NCBI GenBank assembly: GCA_023415935.1
Contig: JAEZIX010000048.1
Location: 9,783 to 73,782 of the forward strand
Direction: 5' to 3'
Source: Cyanobacteria bacterium OH_CDB_20
GTDB taxonomy: Bacteria; Cyanobacteriota; Vampirovibrionia; Gastranaerophilales; Gastranaerophilaceae
Length of the DNA stretch: 64,000 nt
This document shows, piece after piece, positions 1 through 9,598 of the stretch. Every line of letters starts with the position of its first letter. The stretch's first letter is position 1. Made by a program: the position numbers and the translations under genes. The notes beneath the pieces were generated by a model. The model ran no database searches and was not told the origin of the DNA. It worked only from the letters and a program-made list of their open reading frames with translations.

Positions 1-1375
1 CTTTCTTTCCCAAACCTTTTCCTACGATTAAAGAAGTTGGTGCAAGCATTTCACGCATTCCGGGTCCGCCCTTTGGACCTTCGTATGTAATTACAACTAC
101 ATCACCTGCTACAACTTTGTCAGTTTCAATAGCTTCCATCGCAGCTTCTTCTGATGTATAAACTTTAGCCTTTCCTTCGAAAGTAAGGCATTCTTTATCA
201 ACACCTGAGATTTTAACAACGGCACCTAATGGGGCTAGATTTCCGTATAAAACTGCTAATCCAGGGTTCGATGTAATAGGGTTGTTTAAAGGCTTTATAA
301 CTTCATTGTCTACCCAAGCCATTTTTGCGATTTCTTCTGTTGTTATGCCACAAACATTCTTTGTATCTTTCATTTCAGGAGTATTGCCATAAATTGTTTT
401 TATAACGCCAGGAATCCCTCCTGCGTTGTCTAAATCAGTCATCGTTAGAGTCGAAGAAGGGTCAAGTTTTATTATTTGAGGAATTTTATTGCTAAGCTCA
501 CTAAAATCATCAAGGGTTATATCAACATCAGCAGAATTTGCAATCGCAAGAAGATGCAGGATAGAGTTTGTTGATCCGCCAAGAGCTAAATCCGCAATAA
601 TTGCGTTTCTGATTGAATCTTTTGTAATTATATCAAGCGGTTTTATGTCTTCTTTAACCATTTTTACAATTTCTATACCGCTGTCGAATGCGATTCTTTT
701 CTTTTTTGCGCTAACTGACGAAGCTGTTGCGCAAAATGGCAGACTCATTCCCATAACTTCAGTTAAGCAAGCCATGGTGTTTGCCGTATATAAGCCCTGA
801 CAAGAACCTGAACCCGGACAGCAGTTTTCTTCAAGTTCGTGGAGTTTTTCTTCTGTAATCTCTCCATTTCGAAGTTTTCCTATTGCTTCAAAAGAACCTC
901 TTATGAATGTTAATGCTTCATTTTTACAGTTTCCTTCAAGCATTGGGCCAGCTGTAACAACTATGCAAGGTATATTTAATCTTGAAGCCGCAATAATCAT
1001 GCCCGGCGTTATCTTGTCGCAATTTGTTAAAAGTACTAGTCCGTCGAGCTGATGGGCTGATGCTACTGTCTCGACGCAATCAGCAATTAAATCTCTTGAA
1101 GGAAGGGAATATTTCATCCCTGAATGCCCCATCGCAATGCCGTCACAGACAGCTGGAACACCAAATATAAATGACTGCCCCCCGCCAGAATGGATACCTT
1201 TTTCGATATGTCTTTCTAGTTCTCGCATATTAACGTGGCCCGGTACAAGCTCCGAAAATGCACTAGCAATACCTATAAAAGGTTTATCTATATTCTTTTT
1301 TGAAAGACCTGTTCCATATAACAACGCTCTATGAGGCGCTTTATTAATTCCTTTTTTTATATTATCACTTCTCAT
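1..1375 (-). CDS. ilvD: Dihydroxy-acid dehydratase (3' end beyond window)
   Basis: Dehydrates 2,3-dihydroxy-isovalerate and -methylvalerate to the 2-oxo acids in valine/isoleucine synthesis; cytoplasmic Fe-S enzyme. I translated the minus strand from the ATG at 1375; about 458 codons are present and the C-terminus is cut off by the window edge. Visible family motifs in order: an N-terminal stretch like [30 protein letters not shown], a cluster Cys in [11 protein letters not shown], a second cluster region [17 protein letters not shown], and the later [22 protein letters not shown] ribosome site lies just upstream of the ATG, supporting this start. It is transcribed alone, leftward, from a promoter seen at 1410-1438. 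No neighbouring ilv genes are visible here. Confidence 0.95.
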   Translation of the reverse strand, partial: MRSDNIKKGINKAPHRALLYGTGLSKKNIDKPFIGIASAFSELVPGHVNMRELERHIEKGIHSGGGQSFIFGVPAVCDGIAMGHSGMKYSLPSRDLIADCVETVASAHQLDGLVLLTNCDKITPGMIIAASRLNIPCIVVTAGPMLEGNCKNEALTFIRGSFEAIGKLRNGEITEEKLHELEENCCPGSGSCQGLYTANTMACLTEVMGMSLPFCATASSVSAKKKRIAFDSGIEIVKMVKEDIKPLDIITKDSIRNAIIADLALGGSTNSILHLLAIANSADVDITLDDFSELSNKIPQIIKLDPSSTLTMTDLDNAGGIPGVIKTIYGNTPEMKDTKNVCGITTEEIAKMAWVDNEVIKPLNNPITSNPGLAVLYGNLAPLGAVVKISGVDKECLTFEGKAKVYTSEEAAMEAIETDKVVAGDVVVITYEGPKGGPGMREMLAPTSLIVGKGLGKK

Positions 1376-1409
1376 TTTTTTCCTTTCAGAAATATTCTAT
1401 ATCCCTCTT

Positions 1410-1438
1410 ATAATACTCTTCTAGAGTGTAGTTGACAA
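1410..1438 (-). promoter_or_regulatory. Sigma-70-type promoter of ilvD
   Basis: On the minus strand a -35 box TTGTCA (1433-1438) and a -10 box TATTAT (1410-1415) are separated by 17 bases. This predicts a start near 1403 and a leader of about 28 bases that contains the GAAAGGA ribosome site. Confidence 0.6.
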
Positions 1439-1758
1439 CTTTTTAAAAATGTTTATTATTAAGAAATGTTGCAATAATATATAAAAAATATCTATAAAAT
1501 AGCAATAAATTATATCACGATAACTTTATATAAGTACGAGAGAGATAAACAAAAAACACGAGAGAGCAAGCCTTACCACATACTAGAGAGAATAATCAGA
1601 GAGAGATATAAAAAATTTAAAACCAACCCCTACCTTACCTACCCTATTTCCCACACTATACCCTTACACAAAAATTTTACACGAGGAATTATTAAAAAAA
1701 TTCCAGGAACTTTCAAAAAGTTCCTTTTTTTTTGCGAAAATAATTTATTTCATCATAT
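1439..1758. other. Intergenic region with AGAGAG repeats and a C-rich tract
   Basis: No open reading frame is convincing here. Four AGAGAG-type motifs lie between about 1539 and 1608. They are followed by a strand-asymmetric tract (1623-1668) that is C-rich on the plus strand and carries four runs of three or more G on the minus strand. The region ends at the bidirectional terminator at 1706-1733. A short plus-strand RNA is possible but unproven. Confidence 0.4.
1706..1733. terminator. Rho-independent terminator, bidirectional
   Basis: An 8-bp stem (GGAACTTT/AAAGTTCC, 3-base loop) is followed by nine T on the plus strand. On the minus strand the same stem is followed, after five bases, by a run of seven T. 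The minus orientation would end the pilin-like gene at 1759. The plus orientation has no annotated gene upstream. Confidence 0.75.
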
Positions 1759-3672
1759 TTATTTTCTTTGTTCAAGTTTTTTAAGTCTTGTATTTATAGA
1801 GCTTAGCTCTTTTTGTATTCTATCATTTTGTGATTTTATGACTTTATTTTCGGATTTTAATTTTGCATTTTCAATTTCTAATATCTTTATCTTTTTCTCA
1901 AGAACTATTATTCTGTTAAGATTCGATATAACTTTTGCGTAAAGTTCTTTAACAGCCTCAATGATGATAGGACTAAATTTGCTGTAATCTAGATTCTTAT
2001 AACCACTCTTATCCGTAAATATAAGCTCAGGAAATATTTTTTCAACATCTTGAGCAATTAAGCCAATTTGTTTCTCATTGTTGAAAGGTTTGTTAGGAAA
2101 TTCTTTTTTACGCCAATAGTAAGTTACTCCTTGAAGTTTTAGCATTTTTTCAAGAGAACCTTTTAAAGGAGTAATATCCTTTTTCCACCTTTTGTCGGAA
2201 GAAGTGTATCCTCCTGCTGCCCAAACGGCAGCACCACTATTGTATACTGTCAAAAGACTTGCTTGTCTGTATGAAATTGCTGTATATCCTGCAGCAGCAC
2301 CTGTATTGTTAAAAAGAAACCCACTGTCAGCTCCACCATCGAAACTCATATCACATGTGGTTGCGGATGTACAAGGACCTAGATATGTTGTTCCAAATGA
2401 GCCGCCTAAGTTACCTATTAGCGTATTGTTTATTGTTACAGTTCTATTTGCAAAATCGCCACCGATTAATGGATCATCTCTTGTCGCAACATCAATATAT
2501 AATCTACTGCTAAGGCCGCTATTAGCTGCTGTTGGTCCACTCCAAGCTCCTATGCAGATATTACTGCTGCCTGTTGTTACTTGGTCGCAAGACCTGAGTC
2601 CGAGAGATGTATTAGATCCACCTGTAGTATTTGATATCAAAGAAGCATGTCCTAATGCTGTGTTCCAAATTCCAGTGGTGTTAACGTTTAGTGAAACATC
2701 CCCCACCGCTGTATTATATGTTCCTCTGTTATTACTTAGAGCATTATTACCTATTGCAACATTTTGGCTATTTGTAAATGTTGCATCTTGATAGTTTGCA
2801 ATTTTCATGGCATTTACGCCAATAGCTATGTTGTTTGCGCCTCTTTCGTTTAACCACAATGCATGAGAGCCTATTGCTGTATTATAAGGCTGTATGTTGT
2901 GTTTTAGTGCTTGTGCTCCTACTGCTGTATTTTCTGATCCTGTTGTATTCAGCATAAGTGTAGAAGTACCTACTGCTACATTTGAAGCTCCAGATATATT
3001 TGCTCTCAGAGAGTTTACACCCGCTGCTACATTTCCATATCCGGTTGTGTTTGTAATTAGAGAATTTGAACCAATTGCGATATTTCTTGCCCCTGTAGTG
3101 TTTGAGAATAAAGTGCCAAAACCTAGAGTTGTATTTAAAGAACCTCGGTCATTAACTCCTGAGTCAACAGTATCTTCATTTATAGGAGTTGCTATTGTTG
3201 AATCAATTACAGTAGGAATAGTTGAATTCATTGAACTTGAACCAATCGCTGAATTCCCCCATTGGTCAAAAGATATTTTACCTAGTGGTACAACGGTTGT
3301 TCCTGATCGTTGGAAGAACGAGAGTAAAGGTCTTCTTATTGAATATCTGAGTACTTGATCGGTTAAAGAGGCATTATCAGCTGCTGTAATCAATGATAAT
3401 CTTGCCCCAAGAGCACTATCTGGAACTGAGTGTCCACCAATGACTGCTGATTGCCCGTCTTTAATTCCCCAGTAGATATTAGCAGTTGGAGTACCTGTGG
3501 TTGTATAAGTATAATTCCATATTTTATCAGGTGTAGCTTGCCTTTTGGATACAACAGGGACTACAGCTGCAAGAATTAAACTCACAATCAAGAGCGTAAT
3601 CATTGCTTCTGCGAGTGAGAAACCTTGTTTAATATTTTTTTTACTTAAATAACTCATTTTATACATATTCAT
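1759..3672 (-). CDS. Prepilin-type protein with adhesin-like repeats and a C-terminal S74 chaperone domain
   Basis: 637 residues. The N-terminus is a class III/type IV prepilin signal: a basic leader ending KKNIKQG, then FSLAE with Glu at +5 and a hydrophobic helix (about residues 17-42), so a prepilin peptidase should cut after the Gly. Residues about 180-390 are loose repeats of the type NTAVGxxAL..NTTG, as in trimeric adhesin and phage tail-fibre shafts. From about residue 491 comes an S74 intramolecular chaperone (endosialidase-type) domain: SSDKRWKKDI, then IGLIAQDVEKIFPEL, LDYSKF and IEAVKEL, ending in a coiled coil (about 575-637). In known S74 proteins this domain trimerises the shaft and cuts itself off at a Ser next to a Lys. 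The start is uncertain: M1, M3 and M6 are all possible and no clear ribosome site is seen. The protein is probably a surface or pseudopilus fibre; that role is inference. Confidence 0.8.
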   Translation of the reverse strand: MNMYKMSYLSKKNIKQGFSLAEAMITLLIVSLILAAVVPVVSKRQATPDKIWNYTYTTTGTPTANIYWGIKDGQSAVIGGHSVPDSALGARLSLITAADNASLTDQVLRYSIRRPLLSFFQRSGTTVVPLGKISFDQWGNSAIGSSSMNSTIPTVIDSTIATPINEDTVDSGVNDRGSLNTTLGFGTLFSNTTGARNIAIGSNSLITNTTGYGNVAAGVNSLRANISGASNVAVGTSTLMLNTTGSENTAVGAQALKHNIQPYNTAIGSHALWLNERGANNIAIGVNAMKIANYQDATFTNSQNVAIGNNALSNNRGTYNTAVGDVSLNVNTTGIWNTALGHASLISNTTGGSNTSLGLRSCDQVTTGSSNICIGAWSGPTAANSGLSSRLYIDVATRDDPLIGGDFANRTVTINNTLIGNLGGSFGTTYLGPCTSATTCDMSFDGGADSGFLFNNTGAAAGYTAISYRQASLLTVYNSGAAVWAAGGYTSSDKRWKKDITPLKGSLEKMLKLQGVTYYWRKKEFPNKPFNNEKQIGLIAQDVEKIFPELIFTDKSGYKNLDYSKFSPIIIEAVKELYAKVISNLNRIIVLEKKIKILEIENAKLKSENKVIKSQNDRIQKELSSINTRLKKLEQRK

Positions 3673-3844
3673 TTTAAAAAAAGTCTATCTTATACACTTT
3701 ATTATAATATGAAATCCTTGAAAAATTCAAAAATAAATATATTATTGAATATTATTTAGCATTACTTTACAAGTATAAAATGAGAGCAGATATAAATAAT
3801 ATTCTGCAATTTTTCTTAATTATAAAATTTTATTATGTTTATCT

Positions 3845-3850
3845 TATAAT
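3845..3850 (+). promoter_or_regulatory. -10 box of dxr, leaderless geometry
   Basis: TATAAT ends six bases before the dxr ATG, so transcription would start at or beside the A of the start codon. No Shine-Dalgarno sequence precedes the ATG. The -35 region is weak. Confidence 0.45.
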
Positions 3851-3856
3851 TCTATT

Positions 3857-5005
3857 ATGAAAAAGAAAATTACAATTTTAGGTTCGACAGGTTCTATTGG
3901 AACTCAAGCGCTTGAAGTTATCGCAGAACTTCAAGATAAGTTTGAGATTGTTGCTCTATCAGCAGGTGACAATGTCGAATTACTATCAAAACAAATTCAA
4001 AAATTCAATCCTCAAAAGGTTTGTGTTAAATCAGAAGCTGGATTGAATAATTTAAGTAAATTATTTCCTGATTTAAACATTGTTTATGGTACAGAAGGAT
4101 TGAATGAACTATGTTCAGACAAATCTAATGATATAATTCTTGTTTCTGTATCAGGTAAAATTGGTTTAAAGCCTACTATTACAGCTATTAATAATGGTAT
4201 AGATATTGCTCTTGCAAACAAGGAAACGCTTGTTATGGCAGGCGATATCGTAATGAATCTTGCGAAAGAAAAAGGGGTTAAAATTCTTCCTGTAGATAGC
4301 GAGCATTCAGCTATATTTCAGTGTTTGAACCCTGAACAAAAGATTAAAAGACTAATTATCACTGCGTCTGGTGGACCTTTTAGAAATTCATCAATAGAAG
4401 ATATTAAAAAAGCGACAGTAAAAGAAGCCCTTGCTCATCCAAGGTGGAATATGGGTCAGAAAATCACAGTTGATTCTTCAACGCTTATGAATAAAGGACT
4501 TGAAGTCATCGAGGCACATCACTTGTTTGGAGTTAGTTACGATGAAATAAGAGTTGTAACTCACCCCCAAAGCATTGTGCATAGTGCAGTTGAGTACGTT
4601 GACGGTAGTGTTATTGCACAAATGGGCGTACCAAGCATGCATATTCCTATTCAGTACGCTATTACTTATCCTGAAAGAGTTGAAGGTGTAAAAACTGACA
4701 GTTTTGACTTTGTTATGGCTTCTAGACTTGATTTTGAAGAACCTGATTTTGAGAAGTTTCCTTGTTTAAAACTTGCTTTTGAAGCTGGTAAAAAAGGTAA
4801 AACATATCCGGTTGTTCTCAACGCTGCAAATGAAGAAGCTGTTTTTGCATTTTTAGAAGGAAAAATATCATTGTATGACATATATTTAATTACAAAAAAA
4901 ATGACAGATGCCCATGTTCCTATTGAAAATGCTACATTAGACGACATTTTAGCTCTTGATGAAAAAATCAGAAAGCAAACAAGAGAAATTTTTGCATCTT
5001 GTTAA
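3857..5005 (+). CDS. dxr: 1-deoxy-D-xylulose 5-phosphate reductoisomerase
   Basis: Converts DXP to 2-C-methylerythritol 4-phosphate with NADPH, the committed step of the non-mevalonate isoprenoid pathway. The 382 residues match the family length. Visible motifs: NADPH-binding GSTGSIG at residues about 9-15, ANKE in LANKETLVMAG, the metal/substrate segment PVDSEHSAIFQCL, the flexible loop region ALAHPRWNMGQKITVDSSTLMNKGLEVIEAHHLF, and HPQSIVHSAVEY. The gene stands between the divergent pilin-like gene and aroQ, 52 bases downstream, with which it may be cotranscribed. The ATG is preceded by TATAAT at six bases rather than a ribosome site. Confidence 0.97.
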   Translation: MKKKITILGSTGSIGTQALEVIAELQDKFEIVALSAGDNVELLSKQIQKFNPQKVCVKSEAGLNNLSKLFPDLNIVYGTEGLNELCSDKSNDIILVSVSGKIGLKPTITAINNGIDIALANKETLVMAGDIVMNLAKEKGVKILPVDSEHSAIFQCLNPEQKIKRLIITASGGPFRNSSIEDIKKATVKEALAHPRWNMGQKITVDSSTLMNKGLEVIEAHHLFGVSYDEIRVVTHPQSIVHSAVEYVDGSVIAQMGVPSMHIPIQYAITYPERVEGVKTDSFDFVMASRLDFEEPDFEKFPCLKLAFEAGKKGKTYPVVLNAANEEAVFAFLEGKISLYDIYLITKKMTDAHVPIENATLDDILALDEKIRKQTREIFASC

Positions 5006-5057
5006 AATGACTGAAAACTTGATATAATAAGCTTGAGTTAGAATAGTAAGGCGCATT

Positions 5058-5489
5058 ATGAAAATATTGGTTTTAAACGGTCCGAATTTGAATCTCTTAG
5101 GTACAAGAGAACCTGATAAATACGGAACTATGACACTTGATGATATAAAAAAGTTTGTTTTTGCTGAAGCAGAAAAACTTGGTATTGAAGTTGATTTTTA
5201 TCAATCCAATATTGAAGGCGAACTTGTTACTAAAATCCAAGAATCAAAAGGTGTTTTTGATGGAATTGTTATAAACCCTGCAGCCTACACTCACACAAGT
5301 GTTGCAATAAGAGACGCGTTTTTAGCTGTTCAAATTCCTGCTGTTGAAATCCACCTTTCAAATGTTCATGCAAGAGAAGAATTTAGAAAAACATCAATGA
5401 TAGCTCCTGTTTGTATAGGTCAAATAACAGGTTTTCAGGCTAATAGCTATAAACTTGGTCTAATCGCTATAAAAGATTACTTGTCATAA
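5058..5489 (+). CDS. aroQ: 3-dehydroquinate dehydratase, type II
   Basis: Dehydrates 3-dehydroquinate to 3-dehydroshikimate in the shikimate pathway; type II enzymes form dodecamers. The 143 residues are the normal length. Motifs: [17 protein letters not shown] at the N-terminus with the catalytic Tyr, [25 protein letters not shown], and [15 protein letters not shown] with the active-site His. A TAAGG element lies 8-10 bases before the ATG. It follows dxr by 52 bases and converges with manC, whose stop is 28 bases away. Confidence 0.96.
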   Translation: MKILVLNGPNLNLLGTREPDKYGTMTLDDIKKFVFAEAEKLGIEVDFYQSNIEGELVTKIQESKGVFDGIVINPAAYTHTSVAIRDAFLAVQIPAVEIHLSNVHAREEFRKTSMIAPVCIGQITGFQANSYKLGLIAIKDYLS

Positions 5490-5517
5490 ATATAAGTTGA
5501 TTATTTGTACAAGGTTT

Positions 5518-6960
5518 TTAAACTCTTCCGTAGATATCTTCTAATCTTTCGATGTCATTTTCATCAAGAATATCACCTTTTTGAACCTCTAATATTTTCA
5601 AAGGCTCTTTATAAGGATTTTGAAGTGAGTGAACTTCTTCTATTGCAAGATCAATGCTTTCGCCGGGATTTAGTTCGTATTCATAATAGCCTTTTATAAC
5701 TTTTGCTTTTCCTTCTAAAACAACCCAGTGTTCGCTTCTATGGTGGTGAAGTTGAAGACTTAATTTGCCGCCTGCATTAACAACTATACACTTAGTTAAG
5801 AAACCATCTCCTTCTTGTAGAACGGTATAGTATCCCCAAGGTCTATAAACTGTCTTGTGAATTTTATGAACCTGTTCATCTTCATTTTTAAGTTTTTCAT
5901 ATATTTTTTTAACGTCTTGGACTTTTCCTCTGTCGCAAACAAGAAGGGCATCTTCTGTTTCAACAACAATTGTATTTGTAAGCCCTGCAGTAGTAACAAG
6001 TTTTGATGTTGAATAGATTAATGAGTCTTTTGAATCAATATCTATTACATTGCCTTGAATGTAGTTTCCGTTGGCATCTTTGTCTGAAACATCATATATA
6101 GCTTCCCATGAGCCAAGGTCATACCAGTAGCAGTTTAGAGGAAGTAGTGCAAGTTTTTTGCTCTTTTCCATAAGTGCGTAGTCGATTGATATATCAGGAA
6201 TTTTGTCAAAATCTTGATATGAAATTGTTGGTGATGTTTCATTCAATTCAGCAGAATCAATAGATTTATATATATCAGGGCTGTGTTTTTTAAGCTCTGC
6301 CATAAACACAGATGCTTTGAACATATATATACCGCTGTTCCATAAGTATTTACCAGATTTTACAAGTTTTTCTGCCTCTTCAAAATCAGGTTTTTCAATA
6401 AATTCAGCTACTTTTAGAGCATCTTCATCTACATCTTGAATTTTTTTGTCTTTTTTAGTTTTTATGTAGCCTAAGCCAATATCAGGTTTTTGAGGAGTTA
6501 CACCGAATGTAACTATATATCCTTCTTCTGCAAGTTTTTGTGCTTTATCAATCGCTTTAAAGAAAGGTTTTTCGTCTAAAATCAATTGGTCAGAGGCAAC
6601 AACAAGGATTAAAGGATCTTTTGCTTTTGATTTTTGTGAGGTTAAAAATTTTACAGCTAGAGCGATTGCAGGCGCTGTATTTTTGCTTACAGGTTCAGTA
6701 ATAATTTTGTAGTCACCTTTTCTGCAAAATTTATCTTTAAGCTCTTTTAATTGTTCTTTTACGATAGGTTCATGTTTAATATTTGTCACGCTAATTATAT
6801 CTTTGTCATCAAAATTATTAACAAGCCTTAAAAACGTTGATTGAAAAAGAGTGTAATCCCCATTCATTTTCAAAAGCTGTTTAGGGTGCATTTCTCTACT
6901 TAATGGCCACAATCTTGAACCAGAACCGCCCGCTAGAATAACAGAATATAATTTAGACAT
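5518..6960 (-). CDS. manC: Mannose-1-phosphate guanylyltransferase / mannose-6-phosphate isomerase
   Basis: Bifunctional enzyme of the ManC/AlgA/CpsB type that supplies GDP-mannose for surface polysaccharides. The 480 residues have the family's two parts. The N-terminal nucleotidyltransferase (about 1-290) shows AGGSGSRLWPLSREMHPKQLL and FIEKPDF. The C-terminal cupin isomerase (about 365-480) shows RPWGYYTVL, LQLHHHRSEHWVVLEG with the metal-binding His residues, and the closing DIERLEDIYGR. A GAGGA site precedes the ATG by about eight bases. It is transcribed alone on the minus strand; its product would feed the glycosyltransferases elsewhere in the window. Confidence 0.95.
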   Translation of the reverse strand: MSKLYSVILAGGSGSRLWPLSREMHPKQLLKMNGDYTLFQSTFLRLVNNFDDKDIISVTNIKHEPIVKEQLKELKDKFCRKGDYKIITEPVSKNTAPAIALAVKFLTSQKSKAKDPLILVVASDQLILDEKPFFKAIDKAQKLAEEGYIVTFGVTPQKPDIGLGYIKTKKDKKIQDVDEDALKVAEFIEKPDFEEAEKLVKSGKYLWNSGIYMFKASVFMAELKKHSPDIYKSIDSAELNETSPTISYQDFDKIPDISIDYALMEKSKKLALLPLNCYWYDLGSWEAIYDVSDKDANGNYIQGNVIDIDSKDSLIYSTSKLVTTAGLTNTIVVETEDALLVCDRGKVQDVKKIYEKLKNEDEQVHKIHKTVYRPWGYYTVLQEGDGFLTKCIVVNAGGKLSLQLHHHRSEHWVVLEGKAKVIKGYYEYELNPGESIDLAIEEVHSLQNPYKEPLKILEVQKGDILDENDIERLEDIYGRV

Positions 6961-7084
6961 GTAAAATCCTCAATCTCACTCATTTATTACACTAATTATA
7001 CACAAGATGTTTAGAGTCTGCAAAAAATTTCAAATATTAACAATTTGTGAGTTTCAAAAACTTGTATTATACTTTTTAACTGTT

Positions 7085-8230
7085 ATGAAATTTGAGTTTA
7101 AAAAGGATAAAGCTATATGTATTTCAATGATGTCAGGGACTTCTCTTGACGGGGTTGATGCTGTTTTAGTTTCTATTTCAAATGATTTAAAAATTGAAAT
7201 ATTGGGGGAATTTTCGCTTGAATATCCTTCCGAAATTAAATCAAAACTTTTTGAGTTAGCAAACAATAAAGGTGATGTAAAAGATGTTTGCTATATGAAT
7301 TTTGTTGTTGGCGAAGTCTTTGCAAAGTGTGCAAATTTACTTTTAGACAAATATAAATTTAAAAAAGAGGCTGTTGATTTTATATCTTCTCATGGGCAAA
7401 CAGTTTTTCACATTCCCAAAGATACTGAAATAGATGGAGTTAAGACAAAAAGCACACTTCAAATCGGGGATATTTCTGTCATTTCAGAAAGAACAGGGAT
7501 ATTAACGATTGGTGATTTTAGGACAAAAGATGTTGCTGCAGGTGGGCTTGGCGCTCCTCTTGTGCCATTTGCAGATGAAATTTTATTTGGAAAAAATGAA
7601 GAAAGAGCCATTCAAAACATTGGTGGTATTTCAAATGTTACTGTACTTTCTTCTTCGATTGAAACATTTGCCTTTGATAACGGTCCGGGAAATATGCTCA
7701 TAGATTATGCGGTTAAAAAGTATTTTGACAAACCTTTTGACAAAGGCGGAGAAATTGCGCTTAAGGGTATAGTTGATGAAACTTGGCTCGAAGATCTATT
7801 AGATGAACCATACTATGAAATAAAACCTCCAAAGACTACGGGGCGAGAGCTTTTTAACAATAAATATATTGAAAAACATTTAAAAAATGCTCCCGAAAAT
7901 CCTTATGATATAGTTGCTACGCTTACATATTTGACTGCAAAATCTATTTTCGACTCTTACAATAATTTTGTTCTCCCGAAAGTTCATATAAAAGAAATGG
8001 TGCTTGGAGGAGGAGGGGCTTATAATTTAGCACTGAGAAAACATTTGGAGGAGCTTTTTGAGGGTAAAATAAAAATTTTAACGCATGAAGATTTTTATAT
8101 TCCGAATAAACTTAAAGAAGCTATTGCATTTGCACTTTTAGGCTATTTTACACTGCTTGAAAAACCTAATAATGTTAAAAGTTGCACGGGTGCAAAAAAG
8201 AATGTTGTTATGGGTAAAATCTCTTTATAA
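7085..8230 (+). CDS. anmK: Anhydro-N-acetylmuramic acid kinase
   Basis: Phosphorylates and opens 1,6-anhydroMurNAc to MurNAc-6-phosphate during recycling of cell-wall peptidoglycan. The 381 residues from ATG 7085 contain the ATP-binding SMMSGTSLDGVDAVL, SSHGQTVFH, TIGDFRTKDVAAGGLGAPLVPF, QNIGGISNVT, FDNGPGNMLID and the late GGGGAYN. A frame extension to an ATG at 7007 exists, but it lacks a ribosome site and the family begins like the product of ATG 7085. TATTAT at 7065-7070 suggests a very short leader. The last six bases overlap the convergent gene at 8225. Confidence 0.94.
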   Translation: MKFEFKKDKAICISMMSGTSLDGVDAVLVSISNDLKIEILGEFSLEYPSEIKSKLFELANNKGDVKDVCYMNFVVGEVFAKCANLLLDKYKFKKEAVDFISSHGQTVFHIPKDTEIDGVKTKSTLQIGDISVISERTGILTIGDFRTKDVAAGGLGAPLVPFADEILFGKNEERAIQNIGGISNVTVLSSSIETFAFDNGPGNMLIDYAVKKYFDKPFDKGGEIALKGIVDETWLEDLLDEPYYEIKPPKTTGRELFNNKYIEKHLKNAPENPYDIVATLTYLTAKSIFDSYNNFVLPKVHIKEMVLGGGGAYNLALRKHLEELFEGKIKILTHEDFYIPNKLKEAIAFALLGYFTLLEKPNNVKSCTGAKKNVVMGKISL

Positions 8231-8680
8231 AGAACTATTTTCAGGCTTCTCTTTTGTGAGAACTTTTATTTTAATACCTGAGTTTTCATAATCATCAAAG
8301 TCATCTAAATCTTCTATTGTGATTGTTTTAGATGGATTTATTACTGAAGGACCTATTGGCGCTGTTTCGCTATTTGAATTTTTTATAGCTTTTTCAATTT
8401 TTTCAGAATCTTTAGTCTCTTTTATTGCAAAACTTTTGAGGTCGTCTAGTGATGAGTTTATTGTATTTATGCCATCGCTGCTTTGCCAAATAAGACTTTT
8501 GCAAGAGGGTGTTTTTTCTTCTATATGAGTCATAATCATCGATTTACCGGGATTTGTATTTAAGATGTTTGATGCTTTGGTTTGCATCACTGTTTCATTA
8601 TCCGCAAATGCAGATAATGCTGAAAACAAGATAAATCCAGATAATAAACATATATATTTAAATAGATTTATATTTTTCAT
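8225..8680 (-). CDS. Secreted protein of unknown function
   Basis: 151 residues from the ATG at 8680, which is preceded by a GGGAAGAG ribosome site. A longer frame from 8746 would hide the signal peptide inside the protein and overlap sdaAA. The N-terminus is a typical signal peptide: MKN, basic residues, a hydrophobic core of about 15 residues, then SAFA as the likely cleavage site. The mature part is short, polar and acidic with no cysteine pair and no recognised domain; near its end is a run EDLDDFDDYE. It lies just downstream of sdaAA but has its own ribosome site. I do not recognise the family. Confidence 0.7.
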   Translation of the reverse strand: MKNINLFKYICLLSGFILFSALSAFADNETVMQTKASNILNTNPGKSMIMTHIEEKTPSCKSLIWQSSDGINTINSSLDDLKSFAIKETKDSEKIEKAIKNSNSETAPIGPSVINPSKTITIEDLDDFDDYENSGIKIKVLTKEKPENSSL

Positions 8681-8714
8681 ACTCTTCCCGTAGACTAAAT
8701 AGCTATTACAACAA

Positions 8715-9596
8715 TTATAGCACTTGTTTTTGGAAATTTTCTTCAATAATTTTTCCTGTTTTTGTTGTTGCTAGTCCCGCTTCAGAACTTTCCTTGAGTG
8801 ATACTGAAAGGAGTTCTCCGACTTGCTTTACGGCATCAATCACTTCATCAGGCGGGATTACACTTTTTATACCAGCTAAGGCAAGCTCTGATGCTACTGT
8901 TGCGTGTACAGCTAAAAATGAATTTCTTTTTACACAAGGAACTTCGACTAACCCTGCAACAGGGTCGCAAACAAGCCCCATAATATTTTTCATCGCAAGA
9001 GCTGCTGCATGGATTATTTCATCAGTATTTCCTTCTTGAAGTTCAACGATTGCGCCTGCTGCCATTGCAGAGGCAACGCCGCATTCACCCTGACATCCCA
9101 TTACAGCACCTGCAAGTGCCATTTTTACAGAGATTATTTTTCCAATTATACCTGCAGTTAAAAGTGCATTTATCTGGTCTTCTTCTGTTAAATTTAACGC
9201 TTCAGATACAGCAGCAATTGCTGCTGGGACTATACCGCAAGAACCAGCTGTTGGGCAAGCAACAATTTTTCCCATTCTCAAGTTCTCTTCGCTTGTTGCT
9301 AAAGCGTATAAAATTATATTTTGGTATGTTTTTGAGTATAGGGATGATTTTTTTTCATATCTTTTTATAAGTTTTTCGCAGTCATTTCCGCACATTTTAC
9401 TTATAGAAATCTCATTTGATACAAGCCCTCTTTTAATAGCATTTTTCATTGCATCAAGATGCGTTTTTACTCTTTTTCTGACTTCTTCGACTGTGATTTC
9501 AAGAGCTTTTGCTTCAGTTTCTTCTGCAACTTGATATACTTTTTGGTGCGTAAGTTCTGTGAGTTTTTTTAGTTCTTCAAAAGTTTTTATTTCCAT
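8715..9596 (-). CDS. sdaAA: L-serine dehydratase, iron-sulfur, alpha subunit
   Basis: Carries the 4Fe-4S catalytic domain that deaminates L-serine to pyruvate and ammonia. The 293 residues fit the separate alpha subunit of two-chain enzymes. Motifs with cluster cysteines: ACPTAGSCGIVPAA, MGCQGECGVASAMAAG, and LVCDPVAGLVEVPCVKRN. It starts two bases after the stop of sdaAB on the same strand, so the pair is one operon and forms one enzyme. Confidence 0.96.
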   Translation of the reverse strand: MEIKTFEELKKLTELTHQKVYQVAEETEAKALEITVEEVRKRVKTHLDAMKNAIKRGLVSNEISISKMCGNDCEKLIKRYEKKSSLYSKTYQNIILYALATSEENLRMGKIVACPTAGSCGIVPAAIAAVSEALNLTEEDQINALLTAGIIGKIISVKMALAGAVMGCQGECGVASAMAAGAIVELQEGNTDEIIHAAALAMKNIMGLVCDPVAGLVEVPCVKRNSFLAVHATVASELALAGIKSVIPPDEVIDAVKQVGELLSVSLKESSEAGLATTKTGKIIEENFQKQVL

Positions 9597-9598
9597 AT

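Noticed and set aside
2192..3358. Two plus-strand frames opposite the prepilin/S74 gene
   Set aside because: The minus-strand frame has a prepilin signal, repeats and an S74 domain; the plus frames are hydrophobic antisense products of those repeats.
7007..7084. Longer AnmK starting at ATG 7007
   Set aside because: There is no ribosome site, the added residues are not family-like, and a TATTAT box lies between the two starts.
8794..9370. Plus-strand frames opposite sdaAA
   Set aside because: SdaAA is intact with all cluster cysteines; the opposite frames are shadows.
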